A DNA stretch of 64,000 nucleotides from Thermoanaerobaculales bacterium (GTDB lineage Bacteria; Acidobacteriota; Thermoanaerobaculia; Thermoanaerobaculales; Sulfomarinibacteraceae): the NCBI GenBank assembly GCA_035358815.1, contig DAOPQC010000010.1:71553-135552 (forward strand). Direction: 5' to 3'. The first letter of the stretch is position 1. Every line of letters starts with the position of its first letter. This document shows positions 45,381 through 54,715 of the stretch, in pieces. The position numbers were made by a program, and so were the translations under genes. The notes beneath the pieces were generated by a model. That model was not told the origin of the DNA, ran no database searches, and saw only the letters and a list, made by a program, of their open reading frames with translations.

Positions 45381-46474
45381 CGGGCGACCATCTCCTTCAG
45401 GACCGGGCCGCGGTGGCCGTGCTGGTGCACAGGATCGCCGACGCCGCCGCCCGCCTCGGCCGGCCCGCAACCTTGATGGAGGTCTGCGGCACCCACACCC
45501 ATGCGGTGGCAGCCGCCGGGCTGCGGCGGATGCTGCCCGAGGGGATCCGCCTCGTCTCCGGGCCCGGCTGCCCGGTCTGCGTGACCCCGGTCGGCTACCT
45601 CGACCGCGCGCTCGCCCTGGCGGCGCGGCCCGGCACCGTGCTCTGCACCTTCGGCGACCTGATGCGCGTGCCCTCGAGCACCGTCTCCCTCGAGCAGGCG
45701 CGCGCCGCGGGCCGCGACATCCGGATCGTCTACTCGCCCCGCGACGCGCTGGCAATCGCGCAGGAGACAGGGCTGCAGTTGGTGTTCCTCGCGGTCGGCT
45801 TCGAGACCACGACGCCGACCATCGCGGCGGCCCTCGCCGAGGCCGAGGCGACGGCGACCCCCAACTTCCAGATCCTGCCCGGCAACAAGCTCATCCCGCC
45901 GGCCATCGCCGCCCTCGTCAGCGATCCCGACCTCGAGGTCCACGGCTTCCTGCTGCCCGGCCACGTCTCCGTGCTGACCGGCTGGCGGGCCTTCGAGTTC
46001 CTGGCCGACGAGCACGGCGTGCCCGGCGCGGTGGTCGGCTTCGCGCCCACCGACATTCTGCGCGGCGTGCTCGAGCTCGTCGAGCAGAACGGCGGCGGCC
46101 GCTCGGAGATCGTCAACCTCTACTCGACCGTGGTCTCGCCGAGCGGCAACCGGACCGCCGCCGCGCTCGTCGAGCGCTTCTTCGCTCCGGCCGACGACAG
46201 CTGGCGCGGCTTCGGCGTCATCCCCCGCTCCGGGCTCGCGCTGCGCCCTGAGTGGGCGCACCGCGACGCCTCCCGGATCCCGGTCGAGCTGCCGCCGCCG
46301 CAGGAGCCGGCCGGCTGCCGCTGCGGCGAGGTGCTGCGCGGGGTCATCGACCCGCCCGCCTGCCCGCTGTTCGACGAGGGCTGCACGCCCTCAACCCCGG
46401 TCGGCGCCTGCATGGTCTCGAGCGAGGGCACCTGCTCGGCCTGGTTCCGGAACGACCGCTGGGGCGCGACATGA
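45377..46474 (+). CDS. hypD: Hydrogenase formation protein HypD
   Basis: A 365-residue Fe-S scaffold protein on which the Fe(CN)2CO group is assembled with HypC and HypE. Conserved pieces include MEVCGTHTHA, GPGCPVCVTP, GFETTTPT and the C-terminal cysteines in CRCGEVLRGVIDPPACPLF. The GTG overlaps the hypC stop (GTGA), and its own stop overlaps the hypE ATG. Confidence 0.95.
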   Translation: MTGDHLLQDRAAVAVLVHRIADAAARLGRPATLMEVCGTHTHAVAAAGLRRMLPEGIRLVSGPGCPVCVTPVGYLDRALALAARPGTVLCTFGDLMRVPSSTVSLEQARAAGRDIRIVYSPRDALAIAQETGLQLVFLAVGFETTTPTIAAALAEAEATATPNFQILPGNKLIPPAIAALVSDPDLEVHGFLLPGHVSVLTGWRAFEFLADEHGVPGAVVGFAPTDILRGVLELVEQNGGGRSEIVNLYSTVVSPSGNRTAAALVERFFAPADDSWRGFGVIPRSGLALRPEWAHRDASRIPVELPPPQEPAGCRCGEVLRGVIDPPACPLFDEGCTPSTPVGACMVSSEGTCSAWFRNDRWGAT

Positions 46475-47502
46475 GCGGCAGCTCGCGCGCGCCGGCGACC
46501 CTGCTGCTGGCCCACGGCTCCGGCGGCCGCCTCACCCACGAGCTGGTCCGCGAGGCCTTCCTGCCGGTGCTCGGCAACCGATTTCTCGCCACCCTGACCG
46601 ACGCCGCCGTGCTGCCCGAGCTGCCGCCCGGCCGGCCGGCGCTCACCACCGACGCCTTCGTCGTCGACCCGGCGGTGTTCCCGGGCGGCGACCTCGGCTA
46701 CCTGAGCGTGGTCGGCACGGTCAACGACCTCGCCATGGTCGGCGCGCGGCCCCTCTGGCTGACCTGGGCGCTGGTGCTCGAGGAGGGCGCGCCGGGCGAG
46801 CTCATCTCGACCTGCGCCACCGGCGCGGCCCGGGCCGCGGCCGAGGCCGGCATCGCGATCGTCGCCGGCGACACCAAGGTGGTGCCGCGCGGCAAGGGCG
46901 ACGGCATCTACGCGACCACCGCCGGGCTCGGCGTGGTGCCGCCGGGCCGCGACGTCGGCGACCACCGGATCTCACCCGGCGACGCGGTGCTCGTCACCGG
47001 GCCGATCGGTGACCACGGCGCGACCATCATGGCCTGCCGCCACGGCCTCGGCAGCGACGGCCTGCGGTCGGACTGCGCGAGCGAGTCCGCGCTGGTCGAG
47101 GCCCTGTTCGCCTCGGGCGCCGACGTCCACTCGCTCCACGACCCGACCCGCGGCGGCGTGCTCGCCATCTGCCACGAGACCGCCGAGCGCAGCGGCCTGC
47201 GGATTCACCTCGACGAGCTCGCGATCCCGGTCCGGCCCGAGGTCTGTGCGGTCTGCGAGGTCCTCGGCCTCGAGGTGCTGAGCCTGGCCTGCGAGGGCCG
47301 GGTCGTGGCCTGGGTCGCGAAACGGGACGCTGGCGCAGCCCTGGCGGCGATGCGCGCTCATCCCGGCGGCGAGGGTGCGGCGATCATCGGCCGCGTAGAC
47401 GAGCGACGGGCGGGCGAGGTCGGGCTCGTGCTCGAGACCGCGGCCGGCGGCCGGCGCCCGCTCGACCTGCTCTCCGGCTCAGATCTGCCCAGGATCTGTT
47501 GA
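46471..47502 (+). CDS. hypE: Hydrogenase expression/formation protein HypE
   Basis: A 343-residue PurM-like enzyme that dehydrates the C-terminal thiocarboxamide to thiocyanate and passes cyanide to the HypCD iron. The terminal residues are PRIC, so the required C-terminal cysteine is present. The ATP-binding region has HGSGGR, GDTKVV and DPTRGG. It is the last gene of the hyp cluster. Confidence 0.96.
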   Translation: MSGSSRAPATLLLAHGSGGRLTHELVREAFLPVLGNRFLATLTDAAVLPELPPGRPALTTDAFVVDPAVFPGGDLGYLSVVGTVNDLAMVGARPLWLTWALVLEEGAPGELISTCATGAARAAAEAGIAIVAGDTKVVPRGKGDGIYATTAGLGVVPPGRDVGDHRISPGDAVLVTGPIGDHGATIMACRHGLGSDGLRSDCASESALVEALFASGADVHSLHDPTRGGVLAICHETAERSGLRIHLDELAIPVRPEVCAVCEVLGLEVLSLACEGRVVAWVAKRDAGAALAAMRAHPGGEGAAIIGRVDERRAGEVGLVLETAAGGRRPLDLLSGSDLPRIC

Positions 47503-47779
47503 TTCGACCCTACCCGGGACCACGCTGCAGGATGACCCCGCAACTGGGAAGTGCGCCACCCCTGCGGCGCCACAGCCCTGCCCACGGAATGAGAGCCGCA
47601 CAGGCTGTCGATTACCGAGTCCATGAACCCGCATCCGTGATTCGCACCCGATCGTCCTGGCCGACGTCAAGACGAAGGATGCTGTACCCTCGAGGTCGAG
47701 CCGGGGTGCTTTCTTGGCGAGGCGGTGCCCCTCGGAGTTGCGGATCTGCGTGAGGCCGCCGTCGACCAGAGAGGCGAGC

Positions 47780-49387
47780 ATGCGCGTGAGGGCTGCTCTC
47801 ACTGCCGCGCTGGTGGTGACGACCGTTGCCGGAGTCGTCGGGATCGCGAACCGCCAGCGGCAGGCGTCGTTTCCCGTGCCGCAGGCCGCACCGCCTGGCA
47901 TGTCCCTGGAGCCGTGCACTCACACCATCGAAGGGGTCCGCTATCGTGCAGACTGCGGCTCCCTCGTCGTTCCCGAGCACCGAGATGGACCAGCCCGGCG
48001 CACGGTTGTCCTCCCGGTGAGGCGGATCCGCGCTGCGAGCCCCCGTCCTCGCGAGCCGGTGTTCTTCTTGGCGGGCGGCCCGGGCATCAGCAACATGGGC
48101 TTCGAGCCCCCAGCCTGGCTGCTGGCAGACCACGATGTGGTGTTGGTCGGCTACCGCGGCGTTGACGGGATCCCCAAGCTGGATTGTCCCGAGGTGGAGA
48201 GGGCGATCACCGGCACCGGTGGTGACCTGCTCAGCCCAGAGTCGCTGGACAGGATGGGAGCGGCCGTACAGGCCTGCGCGCAGCGACTCCAGGCCGTGGG
48301 GATCGACCTTGCGGGCTACACCATTCCGGCCGTGGTGGAGGACATCGAGGCCGCCCGAGTCGAGCTCGGCTACGCTCGCGTCAACCTGCTCAGCGAGAGC
48401 TACGGAACCCGCGTGGCACAGATCTACGGACTGATGCACCCGGGAAGCGTGCTCCGATCGGCGATGATCGGCGTCAACCCTCCGGGCCGTTTCGTCTGGC
48501 TCCCGGAGAAGGTGGACACGCAGTTGGAGTACTACGCCGAGCTCTGCCGCCGGGATGTCCAATGCCGCGGCCGCATGCCCGACCTAACCGCCACCATTCG
48601 CGCGGTCAACCGCGACATGCCAAGGCGTTGGCTCATGTTCGACATCGATCCCGGCAAGGTCAAGGTGATCGCTTTCGTACTGCTCTACCACCGCAGCACC
48701 GCGCCAATCGTCTTCGACGCATACCTCGCCGCCGCAGGCGGGGACCCCAGCGGCTTGGCGTTGATGTCCCTGGCCTACGACGTTCTCGTGCCGGGCGCGA
48801 TGACCTGGGGGGAGTTCTTCGCTCTTGGCGCCAGCGCCGACTACGAGCCCGGCCGCGATTACCGGGCCGACCTGGCCCGTCCCGACGCGACGCTCGGCGC
48901 GCCGATGTCCCTCCTGATCTGGGGCTCGGCATCCGGTCGCTGGCCGCCCGTTCTGATGGCCGAGGAGTACCGTCGGGTGAAGGCGTCTGCGGTCGAGACA
49001 CTGCTGGTCAGCGGCAGCGTCGACTTCGCCACTCCAGCAGAGTACGCCGCGGAGGAGCTGCTCCCGTTCTTGCCCAGGGGCCGGCATCTCGTGATCGCCG
49101 AGCAGGGTCATAGCGACGATTTTTGGAGCTTTCAGCGCGCTGCGGCGGAGCGCCTGCTGACCAGCTTCTACGCCAGCGGCGTCGCGGACGACTCCCTCTA
49201 TACCAACCTGCCGATGGACTTCGAGCCTCCACTTCGCTTGCCGTTGCTGGCGAAGCTCACGCTCGCTCTCGCGGCGCTCCTGACCGCGCTGCTGGGCACG
49301 GCCGTGTGGCTCATTGCCCGCCGCATTCGGCGGCGTCGCGCCGCCAACGGAACGGATCGGCGAACCAGCAGCACTCGAGCCGCTTGA
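47780..49387 (+). CDS. Exported alpha/beta hydrolase, TAP/proline-iminopeptidase-like
   Basis: A 535-residue protein with a hydrophobic N-terminus (ALTAALVVTTVAGVV), an alpha/beta hydrolase domain, and a C-terminal transmembrane helix (LALAALLTALLGTAVWLI) with an Arg-rich tail. The oxyanion-region motif is FFLAGGPG. The likely triad is Ser207 (SESYG), Asp415 (SVDFATP) and His444 (EQGHSD). The TAP group cleaves short peptides or related amides. The start is ATG 47780, with GAGAGGCGAG just upstream. Codon use is less strictly GC-biased than in the hyp genes, a possible sign of transfer. Confidence 0.85.
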   Translation: MRVRAALTAALVVTTVAGVVGIANRQRQASFPVPQAAPPGMSLEPCTHTIEGVRYRADCGSLVVPEHRDGPARRTVVLPVRRIRAASPRPREPVFFLAGGPGISNMGFEPPAWLLADHDVVLVGYRGVDGIPKLDCPEVERAITGTGGDLLSPESLDRMGAAVQACAQRLQAVGIDLAGYTIPAVVEDIEAARVELGYARVNLLSESYGTRVAQIYGLMHPGSVLRSAMIGVNPPGRFVWLPEKVDTQLEYYAELCRRDVQCRGRMPDLTATIRAVNRDMPRRWLMFDIDPGKVKVIAFVLLYHRSTAPIVFDAYLAAAGGDPSGLALMSLAYDVLVPGAMTWGEFFALGASADYEPGRDYRADLARPDATLGAPMSLLIWGSASGRWPPVLMAEEYRRVKASAVETLLVSGSVDFATPAEYAAEELLPFLPRGRHLVIAEQGHSDDFWSFQRAAAERLLTSFYASGVADDSLYTNLPMDFEPPLRLPLLAKLTLALAALLTALLGTAVWLIARRIRRRRAANGTDRRTSSTRAA

Positions 49388-49431
49388 ATAGACCCGAGAA
49401 CAGCGGCGCCTCCTGACGAGGATGCCGTCTC

Positions 49432-49494
49432 GGTGCCGGGCTCGAGTTTGTCAGGAAGTCCGGCCGTCTTCCTGAGATCCCCAGGACCGGCACC
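49432..49494. repeat. Nested inverted repeats before the LytS-type gene
   Basis: GGTGCCGG (49432-49439) pairs with CCGGCACC (49487-49494), and inside it TCAGGAAG (49451-49458) pairs with CTTCCTGA (49468-49475). No T-run follows. It could be a terminator of the hydrolase gene or a REP-like element. Confidence 0.5.
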
Positions 49495-49592
49495 CGACTC
49501 GGCACGGGTCGAGCGGATGGTCCGAGCTAGAATACCGTCACTGCGGGGGGCACCAGCGTGCGACGGGGAATGGCGTGACCCGAGGGCAGGCG

Positions 49593-50816
49593 ATGGCAAT
49601 CGAGGACGCGATCAACAGCGATGCACGGTCGACACCTCCCGTGCACTCCGGTGACGTCGCCGGAGCGCCCGGGGAGTGGCGCCAGAACCGCTGGTCGTCA
49701 CCCTTCATGAAGGCGGTGTTCCTGTTCGCGCTCTGGACCCTCCCGGGGATCCTCTACACGGCGCAGATCTACGAGATCGGGGTCAGGGAGACTCCCCCGG
49801 CCACGTTGCTCGCGGCAGCGGTGCACGCCCTGCCGACGTGGTGGATCTGGGTCCCGGCGACCCCCCTGGTCATCTGGCTGGCGCGCAGGCTGCCGATCCG
49901 GCGGGGCCGCGCCCTCTGGACTGTCCTCTTCCACCTCCTCTCGAGCTTCGCGGTGGCCATGCTGCTGCTCGTGGTCGTCGCCTACTGGTACGCAATCACA
50001 GGACCGTTCGATGATCGCATCCGCACGACCGCGGAGTGGATCTGGACGCTGCGCAACAGCACCCACTTCCACCTGTTCATCCTCAGCTACTGGCTGATCC
50101 TCAGCGCAGCGCACATCGTAGAGTCCGAACAACGCCTCCGGCGGCAGCAGCTGAACACCGCCAGGATCGATGCGCTCGCGGCCCAGTCACGCACCCAGAT
50201 GCTGGCGAACCAGCTCAAGCCCCATTTCCTGTTCAACGCCCTCAACGGGCTGTCGACGTTGATCCTCCGCGGCGACAACGCCAGCGCACAGCTCATGCTC
50301 GAGTCCCTTGCGAGCTTCCTCCGGGAGTCTCTCAGAATCGGTGAGTCCCGGCTCGTGCCGCTCCGAGATGAGTTCGAGCTCACTTCCAGGTACCTCAGCG
50401 TCGAGAAGGTGCGGCTTGGCGACAAGCTCCAGCTCCGGACCGAGATCGACCCGGACACGGAGAATGCACTCGTCCCGACGCTGCTCCTGCAGCCGCTGGT
50501 GGAGAACGCGATCCGCCACGGCATCGGCTCCACCGAGAGCGGCGGCGAGGTCGTCATTCGCTCCGACCGGATCGGTACCACCATCCGGCTCCAGGTGGAG
50601 AACGACGGCACCGGCCTCGCGGCCGGCTGGCAGAAGCGTGCCGAGGAGAGTGTGGGCCTGGCCAACACCAGACGACGTCTCGCGCTCATGACCGACGGCC
50701 GATACGAGATGCGGCTCGACGAGCTGGAGGGCGGGCGGGTTCGAGTCGAGCTCGTGATTCCGTTCCAGCGGGTGCAGAGCTCGACCGAGGCCCGCGGAGG
50801 GCACGACGAGCCATGA
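49593..50816 (+). CDS. LytS/YehU-type sensor histidine kinase
   Basis: A 407-residue membrane sensor. Four hydrophobic segments lie in the first ~170 residues (for example ALWTLPGILYTA and FAVAMLLLVVVAYWYAI). A His-kinase domain follows, with the phospho-acceptor His211 in LKPHFLFNALNGLSTLI, then the ATPase N-box QPLVENAIRHG and GLANTRRRLALM. ATG 49593 is chosen over GTG 49575 because AGGG lies six bases before it. It overlaps the LytTR regulator gene, and the pair probably answers an envelope or nutrient signal. Confidence 0.92.
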   Translation: MAIEDAINSDARSTPPVHSGDVAGAPGEWRQNRWSSPFMKAVFLFALWTLPGILYTAQIYEIGVRETPPATLLAAAVHALPTWWIWVPATPLVIWLARRLPIRRGRALWTVLFHLLSSFAVAMLLLVVVAYWYAITGPFDDRIRTTAEWIWTLRNSTHFHLFILSYWLILSAAHIVESEQRLRRQQLNTARIDALAAQSRTQMLANQLKPHFLFNALNGLSTLILRGDNASAQLMLESLASFLRESLRIGESRLVPLRDEFELTSRYLSVEKVRLGDKLQLRTEIDPDTENALVPTLLLQPLVENAIRHGIGSTESGGEVVIRSDRIGTTIRLQVENDGTGLAAGWQKRAEESVGLANTRRRLALMTDGRYEMRLDELEGGRVRVELVIPFQRVQSSTEARGGHDEP

Positions 50817-51628
50817 CGATCCGAGCCATGATCGTCGACGACGAGCCCCCGGCGCGTGAGGGCATCCGACTGCGGCTGCAGTCAGAGCCGGACATCGAGG
50901 TGGTCGGTGAGTACGGCACCGCCGGCGAGGCGCTGGCGGCCCTGGAAGCGCTCGAGCCGGACCTTCTCTTCCTCGACGTGCAGATGACCGGCATGACCGG
51001 GATCCAGATGCTGCGCAAGCTGGGGCCGGATCGGGGGCCCGCCGTGATTCTCGTGACTGCGTTCGAGGAGTACGCGCTGGATGCGTTCGAGGTCAATGTC
51101 GTTGACTACATCCTCAAACCGATCGATACCCGGCGGTTCCGGATTGCCCTCGATCGGGCGCGCGCGCACCTCGAGCGAGTGCGGGCCGTCAAGCTCAGCG
51201 GTCAGATCAGAAGACTCATCGAGACCGGCGAGCCCTCGGTGCTGGCGTCCGCGGCCGACGCTGGGAGCACCACTCCCGCCCGGCGCGGGTACATCAGCCG
51301 CTTCCTGGTGTCGGACGGAGCTGGTGAACGGCCTCTCAATGTCTCCGATGTCGAGTGGATCGAGGCTGCTGGCGATTACGTCAGGCTGCACGTCGGGTCG
51401 AGGTACTACCTGGTGCGTGTCAGCATGGCCCACCTCGAAGAGGCACTCGACCCCGGCGCCTTCGGCCGAATCCACCGCGCCGCGATCGTCCGTCTCGACC
51501 GCGTGCGCGAAGTCGTACCGACCCACCACGGCGACGCCGAGGTCCATCTCGCAAACGGAACTGTCCTGAAGCTGAGCCGCAGCTACCGGGACGCGTTCCG
51601 TCAGGCTCTCGGCGACCTCGCTCCCTGA
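50813..51628 (+). CDS. LytTR response regulator
   Basis: A 271-residue regulator. The receiver domain has the acidic pair in VDDEPPAR, phospho-acceptor Asp55 (FLDVQM) and the conserved Thr (VTAFEEYALDAF) and Lys (LKPID). A LytTR DNA-binding domain is at ~165-265 (VEWIEAAGDYVRLHV, then FGRIHRAAIVRLDRV). Its ATG overlaps the kinase stop. The next gene, a TonB-dependent receptor, begins 470 bases on and is a candidate target. Confidence 0.93.
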   Translation: MTIRAMIVDDEPPAREGIRLRLQSEPDIEVVGEYGTAGEALAALEALEPDLLFLDVQMTGMTGIQMLRKLGPDRGPAVILVTAFEEYALDAFEVNVVDYILKPIDTRRFRIALDRARAHLERVRAVKLSGQIRRLIETGEPSVLASAADAGSTTPARRGYISRFLVSDGAGERPLNVSDVEWIEAAGDYVRLHVGSRYYLVRVSMAHLEEALDPGAFGRIHRAAIVRLDRVREVVPTHHGDAEVHLANGTVLKLSRSYRDAFRQALGDLAP

Positions 51629-52098
51629 CGGTTCGTGGGCCCTCGTCGGCTCACGCCCGCCCGTTTTGGAGAGCCACGCCCGCACTGGCGGATGGAGGCT
51701 TGCCAGGACGATGCTCCTCCGACAGCTGCCGGCTCACCCGGGGCCGGCGACCGATCGAAGGGTCGACGTGCGGTTCGTCGCTCGGGGGTCCATTTCGGCG
51801 CAGCGGTGCGCGGCTCGGCGCTCGGGGCTTGCCGGTCGCGCGCCCGCCCACCATATTGCATCCTCAAAGGGCCATGGTTCCCGCCGCTCTCTCTCGGGGC
51901 CGCCGACGTCCGTGGGGCGTTGCGTGGTGGCCACGGTCGTCAGTTTGGCGGCGGCAGCTCTCGTGCGGGCGGAAGGTCTCGCCCCGCGAGCGGCGCGGTC
52001 ATCACTGTCGCGCAATCCCGGCCCGTCGATGACGGTGCCGTTCTGATTCACGGGACCGGCTGCGATACGGTCATTCGAAACAGTGGAAGGAGACCGAC
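51629..52098 (+). other. Gap before the TonB-dependent receptor
   Basis: No convincing gene or RNA is seen in these 470 bases. The region may hold the receptor promoter and LytTR binding sites; no paired -35/-10 was clear. GGAAGGAG precedes the receptor start. Confidence 0.4.
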
Positions 52099-54594
52099 AT
52101 GAGAAGATCGCCCAGAGTCGTTCGAGCCGCCATTCTCTCGGTGGTGATGGGACTGCTGCTCCTCGCCGCGGCCGGTGACGTGCGCGCCCAGGGCGACATC
52201 ACCGGAGCGGTCGCGGTGGTCATCACCGACGAGCAGGGAGCCCCAGTTCCGGGAGTCTCGGTGACGTTGCACAGCGGTGCAATCACCCTCAACGGCACAA
52301 CCGACGAGACGGGGAGGTATCGGTTCGCCCTGGTGCCCGCGGACGTGTACGAGCTCCGCGCCAATCTTCCGGGGTTCGCGCCGACCGGGCTGGACAACAT
52401 CAACGTCGGCTTCGGCACGACCTACACGGCCGATCTCGTCCTGCGAGACGAGAAGTTTGCGGGCGAGGTCACCGTAACGGCCGCACCTCCGCAGATCGAC
52501 ACCGCCATCCCGACCACCAAGGACTCGCTGTCTGCCGAGTTCATCCAGGAGATCCCGCTCCGCGACCGCAACTTCGAGGAGATCGTCAATCTCATGCCGG
52601 GGGTCGCGGACGGCATGGTGCAGGGATCGAGAAACACCGCCACCGGATTCCGAATCGACGGGGCCAGCAACGTCGACCCCTACAACTCCGGAGTCGCCAT
52701 CACGTTCAGCCAGAGCGCCATCGACCGCTTCGAGCTCGTGCCAAACGGCTTCGAGGCGCGGTACGGCGAGTTCTCGGGCGGCGTGGTCAACGTCACGACC
52801 CGCAGCGGAAGCAACGACTTCACGGGTCACCTCGGCTACTTCTACCGCGACGACAGCTTCGTGTCCGAGCCGCCGGGCGACTATCCGGGCCAGATCCACG
52901 ACAAGGCCCCGGACACCCGTCACTTCCTCGAGGCTGCGGTCGGTGGGAAGATCACCCAGGACACCCTCCAGTACTTCGCCACCGTCGAGTACCGCAGATG
53001 GGAGGTCGGCGGAATCTACTCCGAGTCCACCGTCGACACGGATCGCTACCTCGGAAGCTTCAAGCTCAACTGGTTGCCGAGCGAAGACGATCGGTGGACC
53101 TTCTTCACGGCGCTCAACCTGGACGACACGAAGAACATCGTTCTCTCGACCCAGTTCGAGGCGCCGGAGTTCCAGGCCGACCGCACCGACGATCGCACCA
53201 TGTTCTCGGTCCAGCAGAGCCACGTGTTCTCGGACAGCCTGTTCCTCGAGTCGCAGCTCACGTACCTCGGCTTCGACCAGGAGCAGGTGCGGGCCTATCC
53301 CGAAGCCCACGTGACGCTCTACCGCTTCACGCCGGCCGGCACCTTCACCAGTGGCAGGTACACGAGCGACTCTCTCCGTGATGTCAACCGCTTCCGGCTG
53401 CAGGAGACGCTGACCTGGTACGTCGGCGAGCACAACCCCAGCTTCGGCTTCGATGTCGGCCACCTGTCATCGGCGTTCGATCAGACGATCGGGCCCACCC
53501 GCTTCGACTTCCGGGAGACCGGATGGGACGCGGCGTACCACTACTTCTTCGACGACGTGCAGTACGAGGAGAGTGGTCTTGAAGGCGCCGCATACGCCCA
53601 GGACAGCTGGCGGGTGTCCGACCGGTTCGTGGTGGACTTCGGCGTGCGCGTGGAGTACCAGGAGATCATCGAGAACACCGACCTCTCCCCCCGTCTCGGT
53701 CTCGCATGGGACGTCACGGGCGACGCCAGGACCAAGGTCTACGCCAACGCCGGCCGCTTTATAGAGCGGGTGTACGACCGCTACCTCGAGTGGGGATCAC
53801 AGCCGGGAGGGGACTACAGCATCGTCTACGCCCCTGAAGGGCCCCTCGCCGACGGCGAGGGCATTCCGGTGGGAACGTTTGGCTACCGGATTCTCGGCGA
53901 CAACCCCACCCCCTATGCCGACGTCTGGTCGATCGGGTTTGAGCGCCTGCTCGGCCGGGATTACCGCGTCGGCGCCGCCTACACCGACAAGAAGCTCGAG
54001 AACCAGCTCCTGACGTACTACACCGCCGAGGGCACGGCGGACTGGTACGAGTTCGAGGCAAATGGCGAGGGATCGTACCAGGGGGTGGACCTGACGTTTT
54101 CGAAGTCGTTCTCCGACAACTGGCAGGCGCTGGCGAGCTACACCTGGTCGGAGTCGAAAGGCATGGGGAGCTTCCTGGGCACGTTCTACGGACCCACCCA
54201 GATCCCGCCCTCGAGCGCCCTCGAGGACTCGGATCGGACGAACGTGTTCAAGGTCTCCGGCTCGTGGAGCCTGCCGCTGGGGTTCTTGATCTCGGGGACC
54301 TACCAGTACGCGTCGGGTCGCCCCTACTCCATCGAGGGGTACAACGTCGACAACGAGCCCATCTACATCGGCGGCCGGAACTCTCAGCGCATGCCGGACG
54401 TCCAGTCGCTGGACATGACGTTCCAGTGGGCGGTCGACATCGCCTCCTCCAAGCTGACCCTCGTGTTGGAGGGCTTCAACCTCACCAACCACGAGAACGT
54501 GACCGAGGTCTCCACCGGCGAGGTCGGGCACGGCACGCCCACGGCGTTTGACGTCGCACGGACGTTCCAGCTCGGAGCCAAGTTCGATTTCTAG
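52099..54594 (+). CDS. TonB-dependent receptor with carboxypeptidase-regulatory-like domain
   Basis: An 831-residue outer-membrane protein. It has a signal peptide ending near VRAQGD, a CarboxypepD_reg-like domain at ~32-115 (DEQGAPVPGVSVTL and TDETGRYRF), a plug domain at ~120-240 (PLRDRNFEEIVNLMPGV, FRIDGASNVDPYNSG, GEFSGGVVNV) and a long beta-barrel ending with aromatic FQLGAKFDF. This architecture (Oar-like) is frequent in Acidobacteriota and Bacteroidota. The substrate is unknown. It follows a LytS/LytTR pair and precedes a thioredoxin-fold lipoprotein. Confidence 0.92.
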   Translation: MRRSPRVVRAAILSVVMGLLLLAAAGDVRAQGDITGAVAVVITDEQGAPVPGVSVTLHSGAITLNGTTDETGRYRFALVPADVYELRANLPGFAPTGLDNINVGFGTTYTADLVLRDEKFAGEVTVTAAPPQIDTAIPTTKDSLSAEFIQEIPLRDRNFEEIVNLMPGVADGMVQGSRNTATGFRIDGASNVDPYNSGVAITFSQSAIDRFELVPNGFEARYGEFSGGVVNVTTRSGSNDFTGHLGYFYRDDSFVSEPPGDYPGQIHDKAPDTRHFLEAAVGGKITQDTLQYFATVEYRRWEVGGIYSESTVDTDRYLGSFKLNWLPSEDDRWTFFTALNLDDTKNIVLSTQFEAPEFQADRTDDRTMFSVQQSHVFSDSLFLESQLTYLGFDQEQVRAYPEAHVTLYRFTPAGTFTSGRYTSDSLRDVNRFRLQETLTWYVGEHNPSFGFDVGHLSSAFDQTIGPTRFDFRETGWDAAYHYFFDDVQYEESGLEGAAYAQDSWRVSDRFVVDFGVRVEYQEIIENTDLSPRLGLAWDVTGDARTKVYANAGRFIERVYDRYLEWGSQPGGDYSIVYAPEGPLADGEGIPVGTFGYRILGDNPTPYADVWSIGFERLLGRDYRVGAAYTDKKLENQLLTYYTAEGTADWYEFEANGEGSYQGVDLTFSKSFSDNWQALASYTWSESKGMGSFLGTFYGPTQIPPSSALEDSDRTNVFKVSGSWSLPLGFLISGTYQYASGRPYSIEGYNVDNEPIYIGGRNSQRMPDVQSLDMTFQWAVDIASSKLTLVLEGFNLTNHENVTEVSTGEVGHGTPTAFDVARTFQLGAKFDF

Positions 54595-54619
54595 CTGATC
54601 CATCCGTTCGAGGCGGCGG

Positions 54620-54657
54620 AGGCCGGCCTTCCCTGGGGAGCACTCCCGGGCCGGCCT
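54620..54657 (+). terminator. Strong hairpin after the TonB receptor gene
   Basis: AGGCCGGCC (54620-54628) pairs with GGCCGGCCT (54649-54657), with inner GGGGAG/CTCCC pairing. There is no T-run. It probably reduces readthrough into the lipoprotein gene. Confidence 0.5.
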
Positions 54658-54715
54658 TCGCCCCCGGCGGTGACAGCCGCCCGCGAAGCGCGTGGCGACG
54701 ACTGGAGTTTGATGT

